A DNA stretch of 64,000 nucleotides from an uncultured Anaerolineae bacterium. Its GTDB lineage: Bacteria; Chloroflexota; Anaerolineae; Aggregatilineales; Phototrophicaceae. The position numbers were made by a program, and so were the translations under genes. The notes under the pieces are model-generated. The model saw nothing but the letters and a program-made list of their open reading frames with translations. It was not told the origin of the DNA and made no database searches. Of the stretch, positions 17,105 to 25,475 are shown one piece after another. The DNA lies in the NCBI GenBank assembly GCA_937995825.1, contig CALKJO010000015.1:1-64000 (forward strand). The letters run 5' to 3'. Each line of letters begins with the position of its first letter. The stretch's first letter is position 1.

Positions 17105-18052
17105 TTGAGAACAGTTTCAGTTGTCATCCCATGTTATCGCAGCCGGGACAGCCTCCCGCCGCTGCTCGAAAGCCTGGCGCAAACTCTGGCAGAAACAGCC
17201 TCTGCGTATGAAGTGATCCTGGTCAACGACGGCAGCCCGGATGATACCTGGGCGATCATCTTGGGTCTTGCGCAGACATATCCCTTCGTGCGTGGGATCA
17301 ATCTCATGCGCAATTACGGGCAGCACAACGCGCTCCTCTGCGGGATTCGCGCTGCGCGTTTCGATCTGATCGTGACGATGGACGATGATCTCCAGCATCC
17401 ACCCTCTGAGATCATCCATCTGCTCGCCAAACTGGATGAAGGTTATGATGTCGTCTACGGCACGCCAGAACATGAGCAGCATGGCATCTTGCGCGATCTC
17501 GCCTCTCAGATCACCAAGTTTGCGCTCCAAAGCAGCATGGGCGTCGGGATTGCCCGCAAGGTCGGCGCGTTTCGCGCCTTCCGAACGGAGCTGCGCGATG
17601 CCTTCGCTCATTATCGCAGCCCCTGGGTCTCTATCGATGTGCTGCTGACGTGGGCGACGACGAAGTTCGCGGCGGTCTCCGTGCGCCATGATCAGCGGCG
17701 GTATGGCGCATCCGGCTATACCTTTGGCAAGCTGGTGCGGCACGCGCTGAATATGATCACGGGCTTCAGCACGCTGCCCTTACAGATCGCCAGTCTGCTC
17801 GGTTTTGGATTGGCGCTCTTCGGCATCCTTGTCCTGATTTATGTCGTCGGGCGTGCGCTCCTGTTCGGCATTGTCGTGCCGGGTTTTGCATTCCTGGCAT
17901 CCATCATCGCCATTTTCTCAGGCGCGCAGTTGTTCGCGCTCGGCATCATCGGCGAATATCTGGCGCGCATTCATTTTCGAAGTATGGAGCGCCCGGTTTA
18001 CACGATCCGTCAAACCACTGACTTGCCCGAATTCGATCATGACGCCACCTGA
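17105..18052 (+). CDS. GT2 polyprenyl-phosphate glycosyltransferase (GtrB/ArnC-like)
   Basis: 315 residues starting at TTG (17105). The GT2 domain shows SVVIPCYRSRDSLPPLLESL, VNDGSPDDT and the DXD-type MDDDLQHPPSE. Two C-terminal membrane helices follow (about 230-285). This layout is that of GtrB/ArnC/Dpm1 enzymes that move a nucleotide sugar onto undecaprenyl phosphate. KYGASGYTFGKL-like sequence (RRYGASGYTFGKLVRHA) just before the helices is typical. The acetyltransferase gene overlaps its last 14 nt, so the two are translated together. Confidence 0.88.
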   Translation: MRTVSVVIPCYRSRDSLPPLLESLAQTLAETASAYEVILVNDGSPDDTWAIILGLAQTYPFVRGINLMRNYGQHNALLCGIRAARFDLIVTMDDDLQHPPSEIIHLLAKLDEGYDVVYGTPEHEQHGILRDLASQITKFALQSSMGVGIARKVGAFRAFRTELRDAFAHYRSPWVSIDVLLTWATTKFAAVSVRHDQRRYGASGYTFGKLVRHALNMITGFSTLPLQIASLLGFGLALFGILVLIYVVGRALLFGIVVPGFAFLASIIAIFSGAQLFALGIIGEYLARIHFRSMERPVYTIRQTTDLPEFDHDAT

Positions 18053-18758
18053 ACCCTGCACCCTGCTCGAATGGGACAGCGCCTTCTTCAACATGCGGCT
18101 GGCGCGCGTGACAGGGGATAATCTTGCGCAGGCGCGGCGCTGGTGCGCTGAACATGAGATCGATGGCGCGTATCTGCTCATCGATTCGGCTCGGCACGAT
18201 CTGGTTCGGTCGGCGGAACGGCATGGCTTTCATCTGGTGGATGTGCGCGTGACGCTTGACCGCTTTTTGGAGCCTGGAGACGCCGAGGCGTTCATCGAAA
18301 AGCAGACTCGCTCGGCAACCACTGCAGACATTCCCAAACTTGAGTCGATTGCCCGCGTGAACTATGGCATGACGCGCTTTTCACTCGATCCGCACTTTCC
18401 ACCAGATCGGGTTGAGGCGATGTATGCCCACTGGATCGCCAAAAGCGTGAACGGCGGCGCGAACATCACCTGGGTCACCTGTGATGAGCAGGTCATTACA
18501 GGTTATTTATCCTGTATTTTGGGCGAGACAGAAGGGCAGATCGGTTTGGTCGGCGTCGATCCAGCGCAGCAGAATCAGGGTATCGGCAGTGCATTGGTCG
18601 CTGCGGGGCTGCGCTGGTTTTCTGAGCAGCGCGCGCGGCGCGTCACTGTGGTGACGCAGGGGCGCAACGTCGCGGCGCAGCGGCTCTATCAGAAACATGG
18701 TTTTCGAACAGCTTCTGTCATGCTGTGGTATCACTGGTGGGCGCGCGATCTGGATTGA
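18039..18758 (+). CDS. GNAT acetyltransferase, WecD-like
   Basis: 239 residues from ATG 18039; the open frame further upstream is a shadow of the GT2 gene. The N-terminus (CTLLEWDSAFFNMRLARVTG) matches the WecD (dTDP-fucosamine acetyltransferase) opening. The C-terminal GNAT domain has VGVDPAQQNQGIGSALV, the acetyl-CoA pyrophosphate loop, and NVAAQRLYQKHGF. The next gene is WecE-like, as in enterobacterial common antigen clusters. The pair would turn dTDP-4-keto-6-deoxyglucose into dTDP-4-acetamido-4,6-dideoxygalactose. Assignment is by motif and context. Confidence 0.75.
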   Translation: MTPPEPCTLLEWDSAFFNMRLARVTGDNLAQARRWCAEHEIDGAYLLIDSARHDLVRSAERHGFHLVDVRVTLDRFLEPGDAEAFIEKQTRSATTADIPKLESIARVNYGMTRFSLDPHFPPDRVEAMYAHWIAKSVNGGANITWVTCDEQVITGYLSCILGETEGQIGLVGVDPAQQNQGIGSALVAAGLRWFSEQRARRVTVVTQGRNVAAQRLYQKHGFRTASVMLWYHWWARDLD

Positions 18759-18791
18759 GTGTGTTATGATGGACTCATCAGCGAGGCATTC

Positions 18792-19931
18792 ATGACCAAT
18801 ATCACTATCCCTTTTAACCGTCCGGCGGTTGTCGGGCGTGAGCTTGACTATATAGCCGACGCCCTGCGATCTGGACAGACTTCCGGCGATGGGCGCTACA
18901 CCAAGCAGGTTCATGCCCTGCTGGAAAACACGCTCGGCGTCCCCAAGGCGCTGCTGACCACTTCCTGCACGCACGCGCTGGAAATGGCGGCGCTCCTGCT
19001 CGATATTCATCCGGGCGATGAGGTCATTGTGCCGTCATTCACCTTTGTTTCCACCATCAATGCCTTTGTGCTGCGCGGCGCAAAGCCTGTTTTTGCCGAT
19101 GTCCGACCCGATACGCTCAATATCGATGAGCGGCTGCTGCCCGATCTGATCAGCCCGCGCACAAAAGCCATCGTCGTCGTGCATTACGCAGGTGTGGCGT
19201 GCGACATGGACGCCATCATGACGCTGGCGGCGCAGCACAACCTCCCCGTGATCGAAGATAACGCGCATGGCTTATTCGGAAAATATCGCGGTCGCTATCT
19301 CGGTACGTTTGGCGCGCTGGCGACGCAGAGCTTTCATGAGACCAAGAATTTCACCTGCGGTGAAGGCGGCGCGCTCCTGATCAACGACATCGGTCTGATC
19401 GAACGCGCCGAGATCATCCGCGAAAAAGGCACGAATCGCGCGCGCTTTTTCCGAGGCATGGTCGATAAATACACCTGGGTGGATGTCGGATCGAGCTATC
19501 TGCCGTCAGATGTGCTGGCGGCGTATCTGCTGGCGCAGTTGGAGCAGCGTGCCGCAGTCCAGGCGCGGCGCAGGCGCATTTGGACGCTGTATGATGAGTG
19601 TCTGGCGTCCTGGGCGGCGGCGCACGGGATCATAACGCCCACCGTGCCGACTGACTGCGAGCAGCCTTATCATCTATACTATCTGCTCATGCCGTCGCTG
19701 ACAGCGCGGACGGCATTTATCGCCCATATGAAAGCGGCAGGAATTCTCTCCGTCTTTCACTATCTGCCGCTGCACCTATCCGATATGGGCAGGAAATATG
19801 GTGGACAGACCGGTGACTGCCCCGTGACCGAGGATGTGGCGGATCGACTTGTCCGCCTGCCCCTCTTCAACGACATGAGCGAGTCCGATCAGGCGCAGGT
19901 AATTGAACGCGTGCGTCAGTTCGTGCCATAA
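18792..19931 (+). CDS. wecE: dTDP-4-amino-4,6-dideoxygalactose transaminase
   Basis: 379 residues from ATG 18792 with a GAGG upstream. It is a DegT/DnrJ/EryC1/StrS-family PLP enzyme very close to WecE (RffA): IPFNRPAVVGRELDYI, ALEMAALLLDIHPGDEVIVP, VHYAGVACDMDAIM, and the PLP lysine in SFHETKNFTCGEGGALL. REKGTNRARFFRGMVDKYTW is nearly diagnostic of this subgroup. It transaminates dTDP-4-keto-6-deoxyglucose, which the RmlA/RmlB proteins at 34.7-37.7 kb would supply. It is last in the 15.2-19.9 kb operon. Confidence 0.9.
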   Translation: MTNITIPFNRPAVVGRELDYIADALRSGQTSGDGRYTKQVHALLENTLGVPKALLTTSCTHALEMAALLLDIHPGDEVIVPSFTFVSTINAFVLRGAKPVFADVRPDTLNIDERLLPDLISPRTKAIVVVHYAGVACDMDAIMTLAAQHNLPVIEDNAHGLFGKYRGRYLGTFGALATQSFHETKNFTCGEGGALLINDIGLIERAEIIREKGTNRARFFRGMVDKYTWVDVGSSYLPSDVLAAYLLAQLEQRAAVQARRRRIWTLYDECLASWAAAHGIITPTVPTDCEQPYHLYYLLMPSLTARTAFIAHMKAAGILSVFHYLPLHLSDMGRKYGGQTGDCPVTEDVADRLVRLPLFNDMSESDQAQVIERVRQFVP

Positions 19932-19959
19932 CGCCCGACTAGCACTTTTGCACAATATC

Positions 19960-19968
19960 TGTTATACT
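19960..19968 (+). promoter_or_regulatory. Extended -10 promoter upstream of RNase J
   Basis: TGTTATACT is an extended -10 (TG-n-TATACT). No convincing -35 box is found 17 bp upstream. It lies about 140 nt before the RNase J ATG, which leaves a long leader. RNase transcripts often carry such leaders for self-control. Confidence 0.5.
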
Positions 19969-20106
19969 TAATAGCAAAAATACATCCCCACTGCGCCCAT
20001 GATACGCAGCGAGTGCTCTTATTCCTTCTTTTTGAACTTGAACATATTGTATAACGACCAGAAAGGATGCACACGGCGCGCTGTGTGCGCGCCGGCATAT
20101 TGACCT

Positions 20107-21762
20107 ATGTCGAAAAAACTGAGAATTGTCCCGCTGGGTGGGCTGGGAGAGATCGGCAAGAACATGGCGGTGATCGAGCTGGGCGAGGACGCCATCATCA
20201 TCGATACCGGTATCATGTTCCCGACCAATAACATGCCCGGGATCGACTACATCATCCCTGATTTCCGTTATCTACTCGACCGTAAAGACCTTACCATTCA
20301 TGGCATCCTGTATACCCACGGACATGAAGACCACACTGGCGCAATTGCCCATGTGATCGACGCCTTTCGCGGCGTGCCGATCTACGCAACACCGCTGACT
20401 TCGGCGCTTCTGGAAGTCAAACTGCGGGAAGCGAAGCTGAGCAGCGAAACTACCCTCAATGTCTTTCATCCTGGCGACACGCTTAAAGTCGGTCCGTTCC
20501 GGGTGGACAGCTACCATATCCCCCACAGCATTCCCGACTGTGTCGGTTTCGCGGTGCATACCCCATATGGGCTGATCGTCCACAGCGGCGACTACAAATT
20601 TGATAACACGCCGCCGAACGGCAAGAAAGCCGACTATGCCAAGCTGGCGGATTTTCAGCGCAAAGGCGTGCTGCTGCTGATGGGGGACAGCACCAACGCT
20701 GAGCGCCCTGGATGGACGCCGTCAGAGGCTGTGGTCAGCGGCGCATTTGACTCGATCTTCCGCCAGGCGAAAGGACGGATCATTGTTGCCACCTTTGCCT
20801 CGCACATCTCGCGCATTCAGCAGGTCGCTGATTTCGCAGCGCGTTACGGGCGCAAGCTGGCTATCGCCGGTCACAGCATGATCGAAAATGCCAAGACAGC
20901 ACGGCGCATGGGCATCCTCAACATTGAGGACGACATGCTGGTCAATTTCGACAAGATCAGCAGCCTACCGCCGAGTCAACTGGTGATCATGGCGACCGGA
21001 TCGCAGGGCGAACCGTCCGCTGTGCTGAGCAAGCTGGCATATGGACAGCACCGCACTCTTGACATCATAACTGGTGACACGGTGATCATCTCAGCGCACA
21101 CCATCCCTGGCAACGAGGAAGAGGTGAGTCAAACCATTAACCGCCTTTTCCAGCGCGGCGCAGACGTGATCTATGATCCGATTGCGCCGGTGCATGTCTC
21201 CGGTCATGCCTCGCAGGAGGAAATGCGCCTGCTGATGAGCCTGCTCAGCCCGAAGTATTTCATGCCGGTGCATGGCGAACTGCGCCACCTGAAAGCCCAT
21301 GCACGGCTCGCTGCGCAGGCGGGCATTCCGACGGAGCATATCTTCGTCTGCGAAAATGGCATGACGCTAGAGATTGACAAGAGCGGCGTCCGGCGCGGCG
21401 AACGGGTTCCAGGTGGCTATGTCTTCGTCGATGGCAGCGGCGTCGGTGATATCGGGCGCGCTGTCATTCGTGACCGCGAAATCCTTGCTCGCGACGGATT
21501 CATCATGGTGATCGTCAATGTGGACGGTCAGACCGGCAAACTGCTTGGCGATCCGGAGATCATCTCGCGTGGTTTTGTCTACCTGCGCGATGCTGATCAT
21601 CTGGTCGAGCAGATCAAGCACACGGTGAACGAGGTAATGATGACGGGGCATCAGAGCCTCAACGGTCGGCGGCGTGAGAAGTTGCAGGAGAGTCTCTCGC
21701 GGATGCTGTTCAACGAGACGCGGCGCAAGCCGATGGTCTTCAGCATCATTAACGAGCGCTAA
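20107..21762 (+). CDS. rnj: Ribonuclease J
   Basis: 551 residues. A metallo-beta-lactamase domain with LGGLGEIGKNM, the zinc motif YTHGHEDHTGAIAHV and a beta-CASP domain: MGDSTNAERPG, TFASHISRIQQ, ATGSQGEPSA and HVSGHASQEE. A C-terminal RNase J domain ends with the SRMLFNETRRKP segment. It acts as 5'-3' exonuclease and endonuclease in rRNA processing and mRNA decay. Length and all motifs fit RNase J1/J2. It is transcribed alone from a promoter near 19960 and closed by a terminator at 21786. Confidence 0.96.
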   Translation: MSKKLRIVPLGGLGEIGKNMAVIELGEDAIIIDTGIMFPTNNMPGIDYIIPDFRYLLDRKDLTIHGILYTHGHEDHTGAIAHVIDAFRGVPIYATPLTSALLEVKLREAKLSSETTLNVFHPGDTLKVGPFRVDSYHIPHSIPDCVGFAVHTPYGLIVHSGDYKFDNTPPNGKKADYAKLADFQRKGVLLLMGDSTNAERPGWTPSEAVVSGAFDSIFRQAKGRIIVATFASHISRIQQVADFAARYGRKLAIAGHSMIENAKTARRMGILNIEDDMLVNFDKISSLPPSQLVIMATGSQGEPSAVLSKLAYGQHRTLDIITGDTVIISAHTIPGNEEEVSQTINRLFQRGADVIYDPIAPVHVSGHASQEEMRLLMSLLSPKYFMPVHGELRHLKAHARLAAQAGIPTEHIFVCENGMTLEIDKSGVRRGERVPGGYVFVDGSGVGDIGRAVIRDREILARDGFIMVIVNVDGQTGKLLGDPEIISRGFVYLRDADHLVEQIKHTVNEVMMTGHQSLNGRRREKLQESLSRMLFNETRRKPMVFSIINER

Positions 21763-21785
21763 CCACCTTATATCTTCAACAACAC

Positions 21786-21825
21786 AAAGCCGCCTGATCG
21801 GGTCATCGAGTTAGGCGGCTTTTTA
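21786..21825 (+). terminator. Rho-independent terminator of the RNase J gene
   Basis: AAAGCCGCCT (21786-21795) pairs with AGGCGGCTTT (21813-21822) across a 17-nt loop, and a T5 run follows. It starts 23 nt after the stop codon. Confidence 0.88.
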
Positions 21826-21837
21826 CTGTGTCAACGA

Positions 21838-22509
21838 TCAGGCGCTCTGCAGCGGCAGCGTTGGTGTTGGCGTGATCGACGGGGTGAGCGTGGGCGGCGG
21901 CGGAAGAGCCGGCGCATTTTCGGTCGCGGGAGCCGCGGTGACTTGCGGCGTTGAAGACGGGGAGTCGGTGGGGAGTTGGCTGGGCGTGATCGACGGCGTA
22001 AGCGTGGGCGGCGGCGTCGCGGTGGGGGGCAGCGTTGCGGTTGGATTGACCGGTGCGATCACGCTTTCGTGCATGTAGGCGAGTTCGCGGCGACGGGTGC
22101 TGCGATCGCGGTCAATCGTGTACCATTCGCTGCCCGGATCGCGCCACAACACGCAGATGATCTCACCCTGACTGAACCCGCGCAGCACAGCGGCGGAGGG
22201 ACTTGGCGCATCGCGCACAATCGCGCTCGGCACAATCACGCGGAAATCGGTGCAGGTGGGCTGCGGCGTTGTGGATGGCAGCGCGGTGATCTGAGCGACA
22301 GCCTGCGTTGCGCGCTGCTGAGTTGCGCTGGCGATGATCTCTGCCTGCTGGGTCGCCTCGACAATGCCGAGTCCGCCGGTGCGGAGAAAGGTCTGCGCGC
22401 CTTGAAACAGATAATATAAGCCGAAAACGAGCGCTGCGCCGAGCAGAAAGACCAAGACAGGCGGCAGATCACCGCCTTGTCGAGATGGCGCAGGGGGATA
22501 ACGTCTCAA
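21838..22509 (-). CDS. Membrane-anchored SH3b protein with Pro/Thr-rich tail
   Basis: 223 residues. A basic N-terminus and one membrane helix (PVLVFLLGAALVFGLYYLF) are followed by a bacterial SH3-like domain: CTDFRVIVPSAIVRDAPSPS, then GEIICVLWRDPGSEWYTI. The last 70 residues are a Pro/Thr/Ser linker with repeats of PTLTPSITP. The topology puts the SH3b domain outside the cell. SH3b domains bind peptidoglycan or related polymers. It begins 2 nt after the stop of the CheY-like gene, so both are one operon. The conserved domain is the only guide to its role. Confidence 0.75.
   Translation of the reverse strand: MRRYPPAPSRQGGDLPPVLVFLLGAALVFGLYYLFQGAQTFLRTGGLGIVEATQQAEIIASATQQRATQAVAQITALPSTTPQPTCTDFRVIVPSAIVRDAPSPSAAVLRGFSQGEIICVLWRDPGSEWYTIDRDRSTRRRELAYMHESVIAPVNPTATLPPTATPPPTLTPSITPSQLPTDSPSSTPQVTAAPATENAPALPPPPTLTPSITPTPTLPLQSA
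21870..22016. repeat. Two 33-bp imperfect direct repeats
   Basis: The segments 21870-21902 and 21984-22016 differ at 2 of 33 positions and are 114 bp apart. Both encode the PPPTLTPSITP-like part of the tail of the SH3b protein, so they are an intragenic coding repeat. Confidence 0.75.
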
Positions 22510-22510
22510 C

Positions 22511-22885
22511 TTAACTCAGCAGCTCCGCAATCTTCGCCACCATCATCTGCCAGCCCTCCATCCGCGAGATAAAAGCGTCCGCGCCCGCCTTCAGCGCGTT
22601 CGCCCGTTCAGACTCGTCCTCGAAGGCGGTGAAAATGATCACCGGAATGGCGCTGGTCGCAGGATTGCCTTTCAACTGCGCGCAGACTTCATAGCCGGAC
22701 ATGTCGCCCATACGCACATCCAGCAGCAGCACGTCCGGCGGCGCAGCGGCGATGGCGCGCAGCGCCTGCGCGCCGCTGCTGGCTTCCACGACACGATACC
22801 CCGATTTGGTCAGCACTGTTTGCATCAATTCGCGGTTCGTGCTGTCATCGTCCACAACCATCACGACCGCGCCCGACTGCGCCAT
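22511..22885 (-). CDS. CheY-like single-domain response regulator
   Basis: 124 residues with VMVVDDDSTNRELM, the phospho-acceptor Asp56 in VLLLDVRMG, and IIFTAF. The conserved lysine near the end of the fold is replaced by Arg108 (ADAFISRMEG), which usually weakens phosphorylation-dependent switching. No output domain is present. It precedes the SH3b protein by 2 nt, suggesting a shared role, perhaps in envelope sensing. No kinase is adjacent. Confidence 0.86.
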   Translation of the reverse strand: MAQSGAVVMVVDDDSTNRELMQTVLTKSGYRVVEASSGAQALRAIAAAPPDVLLLDVRMGDMSGYEVCAQLKGNPATSAIPVIIFTAFEDESERANALKAGADAFISRMEGWQMMVAKIAELLS

Positions 22886-23030
22886 AGGCTCGTCCTTATT
22901 TTAGAACTTGCAATACTGGCTATTATAACCTGCCAAACCTATCCAGGGGGTAGGCGTCTGCCCGTCGGGTTTTCCGGCTCACCGGCTTTACGTTACACTA
23001 GCCCTGGTTTATCAAAAATCAGGATTAGCC

Positions 23031-24557
23031 ATGCGCACTCGCTCGATTCTGCTCGGTCTGCTAATTTTCTCTGCCGCTCTGCTGCCTCGTATGTGGATCA
23101 TCGCGCAGCCTATTCCCTATCAGTTGGATCGGGCGCTGCCCGATGACGCCTACTATTATTTTCTGACCGCGCAGAACATCGTCAGGTCAGGGAGCGCTTC
23201 GGTTGATGGGCTGCATCCGAGCAACGGCTGGCATCCGCTGTGGATGGCGGTCAACATCGCGGTTTATTCGCTTGATCACAGCGATCCTGATACCCCTGTA
23301 CGGTCAGTGATCGGGCTTGGCGCGCTGTGTGACAGCTTGGCTGCCGTCGCACTGTTTGTCTTGATTCGCCGCCGATTGGGGGATGCGCCAGCGGTCATTG
23401 CCGGCTTATTCTATGCCATCAATACCATGCCGATGCTGCAAGCGGTGAATGGTCTGGAAACGGGCTTGGCGGCGCTGTGTGTGGTCATTGCTGCCTGGCT
23501 GACGCTGCGCGTATCGGAATTGGAGCGCGTTTCAATGCTGCTGGCAGCCGGGTGGGGCGCATCGTTCGGGGCGGCATTCCTAGCACGCACCGACACCGCC
23601 CTGATCCTCGTCCCGCTCGGCTTATATGCCGCGTGGCATTTGCGCCGGCGGCTGATGAGCTTGGTTCTCGGCGGCGCAGCGGCGCTGATCGTGATCGCGC
23701 CTTGGCTGCTTATCAACTATCTGGTGTTCGGTTCTGTCCTGGAACAAGCCAGCGCCAACGCCGTCCCCTGGGCGGCGCGCGCGCGCTTCGATGCCGCCAA
23801 TCCGGGCGCGTCGCATCTGGCGCACGGGATCAGCGTGCTGCTCGGCGCGCCGTACTGGCTGCGCGGGGACTATCTCGGAACGCCGCCCCTGATCGGCTTT
23901 CTGCTCTGGATACCTGGATTGTTTGGGCTGGTCATCGGGCTGCGCCAGCGTGAAAGGTGTTCATTGGCGGGAGTCGGCTTGATGCTGCTGCTCGGCGGAG
24001 TCGCGCTGCTGCTGGTGCATACGGTCATCCGCTGGTATCCACGCCCCTGGTATTTTGTCGTCATGGCGTCGGCGCTGGGGATCGGGCTGGCGCTTTTCTG
24101 GTCGATTGTGCGCCTGCCGGCAGCGCGTCTCGCGGTCGTCGGGATCGGGTCGCTGGGTATGGCAATCGGCGGTGTATACGCGATCCAGATCGGCTATTAC
24201 CCCTGGCAGAGCGGGCATCAGTACGCTGCTGCGCTCTGGGCGCGTGACAACACGCCGCCTGATGCGCTGCTTGCCAGCATGAACAGCGGGATCATCGGCT
24301 ATTACAGCGGACGCCCAACAGTCAACATGGATGGGGTGGTCAATCCAGCCGCATTTGTAGCCATCCAGCGCCGCCGAATGCTGGATTTTATGCGCGAGCT
24401 TGGGGTCTTATATCTGATCGACTCGGATAATGCCGTCGAAAACGAATATGCACCTTTTATGGGCGGCGATTTTCCCGAAGGACTGCCTGAAATAGCTGTT
24501 GTCAGCGAAGCTTATCCGGGGTTGGGCGTGATGCGGGTCTATCAGGTCAGCGAGTAG
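23031..24557 (+). CDS. GT-C-type membrane glycosyltransferase
   Basis: 508 residues, multi-pass. After the first helix an outer loop reads ALPDDAYYYFLTAQNIVRSG and SNGWHPLWM, the DD-x-YYY pattern of GT39/ArnT-like enzymes. A soluble C-terminal region (from about 400) contains NSGIIGYYSGRPTVNMDG. It is a stand-alone transcription unit, divergent from the CheY-like gene. It is one of four GT-C-like proteins in the window. Donor and acceptor are unknown. Confidence 0.68.
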   Translation: MRTRSILLGLLIFSAALLPRMWIIAQPIPYQLDRALPDDAYYYFLTAQNIVRSGSASVDGLHPSNGWHPLWMAVNIAVYSLDHSDPDTPVRSVIGLGALCDSLAAVALFVLIRRRLGDAPAVIAGLFYAINTMPMLQAVNGLETGLAALCVVIAAWLTLRVSELERVSMLLAAGWGASFGAAFLARTDTALILVPLGLYAAWHLRRRLMSLVLGGAAALIVIAPWLLINYLVFGSVLEQASANAVPWAARARFDAANPGASHLAHGISVLLGAPYWLRGDYLGTPPLIGFLLWIPGLFGLVIGLRQRERCSLAGVGLMLLLGGVALLLVHTVIRWYPRPWYFVVMASALGIGLALFWSIVRLPAARLAVVGIGSLGMAIGGVYAIQIGYYPWQSGHQYAAALWARDNTPPDALLASMNSGIIGYYSGRPTVNMDGVVNPAAFVAIQRRRMLDFMRELGVLYLIDSDNAVENEYAPFMGGDFPEGLPEIAVVSEAYPGLGVMRVYQVSE

Positions 24558-24708
24558 GCAGCGCACGCGACAGCACGCCGCAGCCGCTGCGCAGTGCCTC
24601 AATCTCCAGCAGACCCAGCACGCTCTCAACAGCGGTGTTTCGATCAGGTTGGGCTGAGACGGTCGGCGCCGTCGCGACAAGACAGAGGGATAGTATGATA
24701 CGTACCAT
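24547..24708 (-). CDS. Possible small secreted protein (53 residues)
   Basis: ATG at 24706-24708 opens a 53-codon frame that ends at TGA 24547-24549. The first 20 residues look like a signal peptide: MVRIILSLCLVATAP followed by an AxA-type cleavage site (VSA). The mature part is about 34 residues with one Cys. It starts 11 nt after the stop of the upstream leftward gene and overlaps the end of the convergent glycosyltransferase gene by 11 nt. No SD is seen. It could be real and co-transcribed, or a chance frame. Confidence 0.35.
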   Translation of the reverse strand: MVRIILSLCLVATAPTVSAQPDRNTAVESVLGLLEIEALRSGCGVLSRALPTR

Positions 24709-24718
24709 TTTGCATCGT

Positions 24719-25237
24719 TCAATCCTTCGTCAGTCGTGTCGCAGACGGCTTCCGCCGCGCTGATGACTTACCGGAAGTCTCGGTCTTCTTAGGCGGAGTC
24801 GATTTTGCTTTCAAGGTTTTCTGAAGCTCGTTCATCAGCACAGCGCTGTTATCATGATCGCCCTTCATGGCGATATGGAGCGCCAATCCAACCGGCAGCG
24901 CGATCAGCGCCAGCATCGGATTGCCGTAGCTGAGGATCATCGCGGAAACCAGTCCGAGCGCGATAAAAACCAAAATGCGACCTTCACGCGGCACGCCATC
25001 CGGCACGCTGCCTGTGATCTGCGAATGTCCGCTTTTGCGCTCGATCTTGGCGCGCAGCGTCGTGCTGCGGTTGAAATAGCCGGCGACTTTGCTCGTGACG
25101 GTCAGGCTGAATTCGCCGCTCTTGTCGATCCAGCCGTCCAGTTCAGCTCGCGAAGCCCCGCCTTTTGCCTGCAAGCGCGTGTTCAGCGCGGTCAAGCACT
25201 GCGCTACAGATTTTTCGCTGTAAAGCGTGAACTTCAC
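24719..25237 (-). CDS. Uncharacterised two-helix membrane protein
   Basis: 172 residues. The N-terminal 85 residues are soluble (MKFTLYSEKSVAQCLTALN) with a beta-rich look. Two adjacent hydrophobic helices follow (about 88-103 and 108-125; ILVFIALGLVSAMILSYG). The C-terminal tail is highly basic (KSTPPKKTETSGKSSARRKP), probably cytoplasmic and able to bind nucleic acid or acidic lipids. I do not recognise the family. The 240 nt upstream are shared with the divergent DICT/GAF gene. Confidence 0.7.
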   Translation of the reverse strand: MKFTLYSEKSVAQCLTALNTRLQAKGGASRAELDGWIDKSGEFSLTVTSKVAGYFNRSTTLRAKIERKSGHSQITGSVPDGVPREGRILVFIALGLVSAMILSYGNPMLALIALPVGLALHIAMKGDHDNSAVLMNELQKTLKAKSTPPKKTETSGKSSARRKPSATRLTKD

Positions 25238-25436
25238 GTCGTCTTTCTCTATGAGAAATGGATTTTTACCACCAGCCTATGATTATCGAAGCCGACAACG
25301 CGCACGTCAATCCATTTCTTATGTTGCCCGATACTTAATTTTTCATGGCAAATTCACGAATTTCAATGCAATGCCGAAGTGAAAGGTGTTCTAATATGAA
25401 ATATAGGTAAACCTGTAAGAGCAGAGTAAATACAGA

Positions 25437-25442
25437 TATAAT
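25437..25442 (+). promoter_or_regulatory. -10 box upstream of the DICT/GAF gene
   Basis: A consensus TATAAT lies 34 nt before the ATG. There is no good -35 hexamer at the right distance. The AT-rich 25240-25440 stretch otherwise shows no gene. Confidence 0.45.
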
Positions 25443-25475
25443 GCTCACTCATGGTAAGGAGCAGCTAAAACACCG

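Noticed and set aside
21838-22070. Candidate minisatellite or CRISPR-like repeat
   Set aside because: Only two copies, and they encode a Pro/Thr-rich protein linker.
24408-24722. Leftward 104-codon frame overlapping the glycosyltransferase end
   Set aside because: Mostly antisense to the glycosyltransferase. The frame with a signal peptide (24547-24708) is the better candidate.
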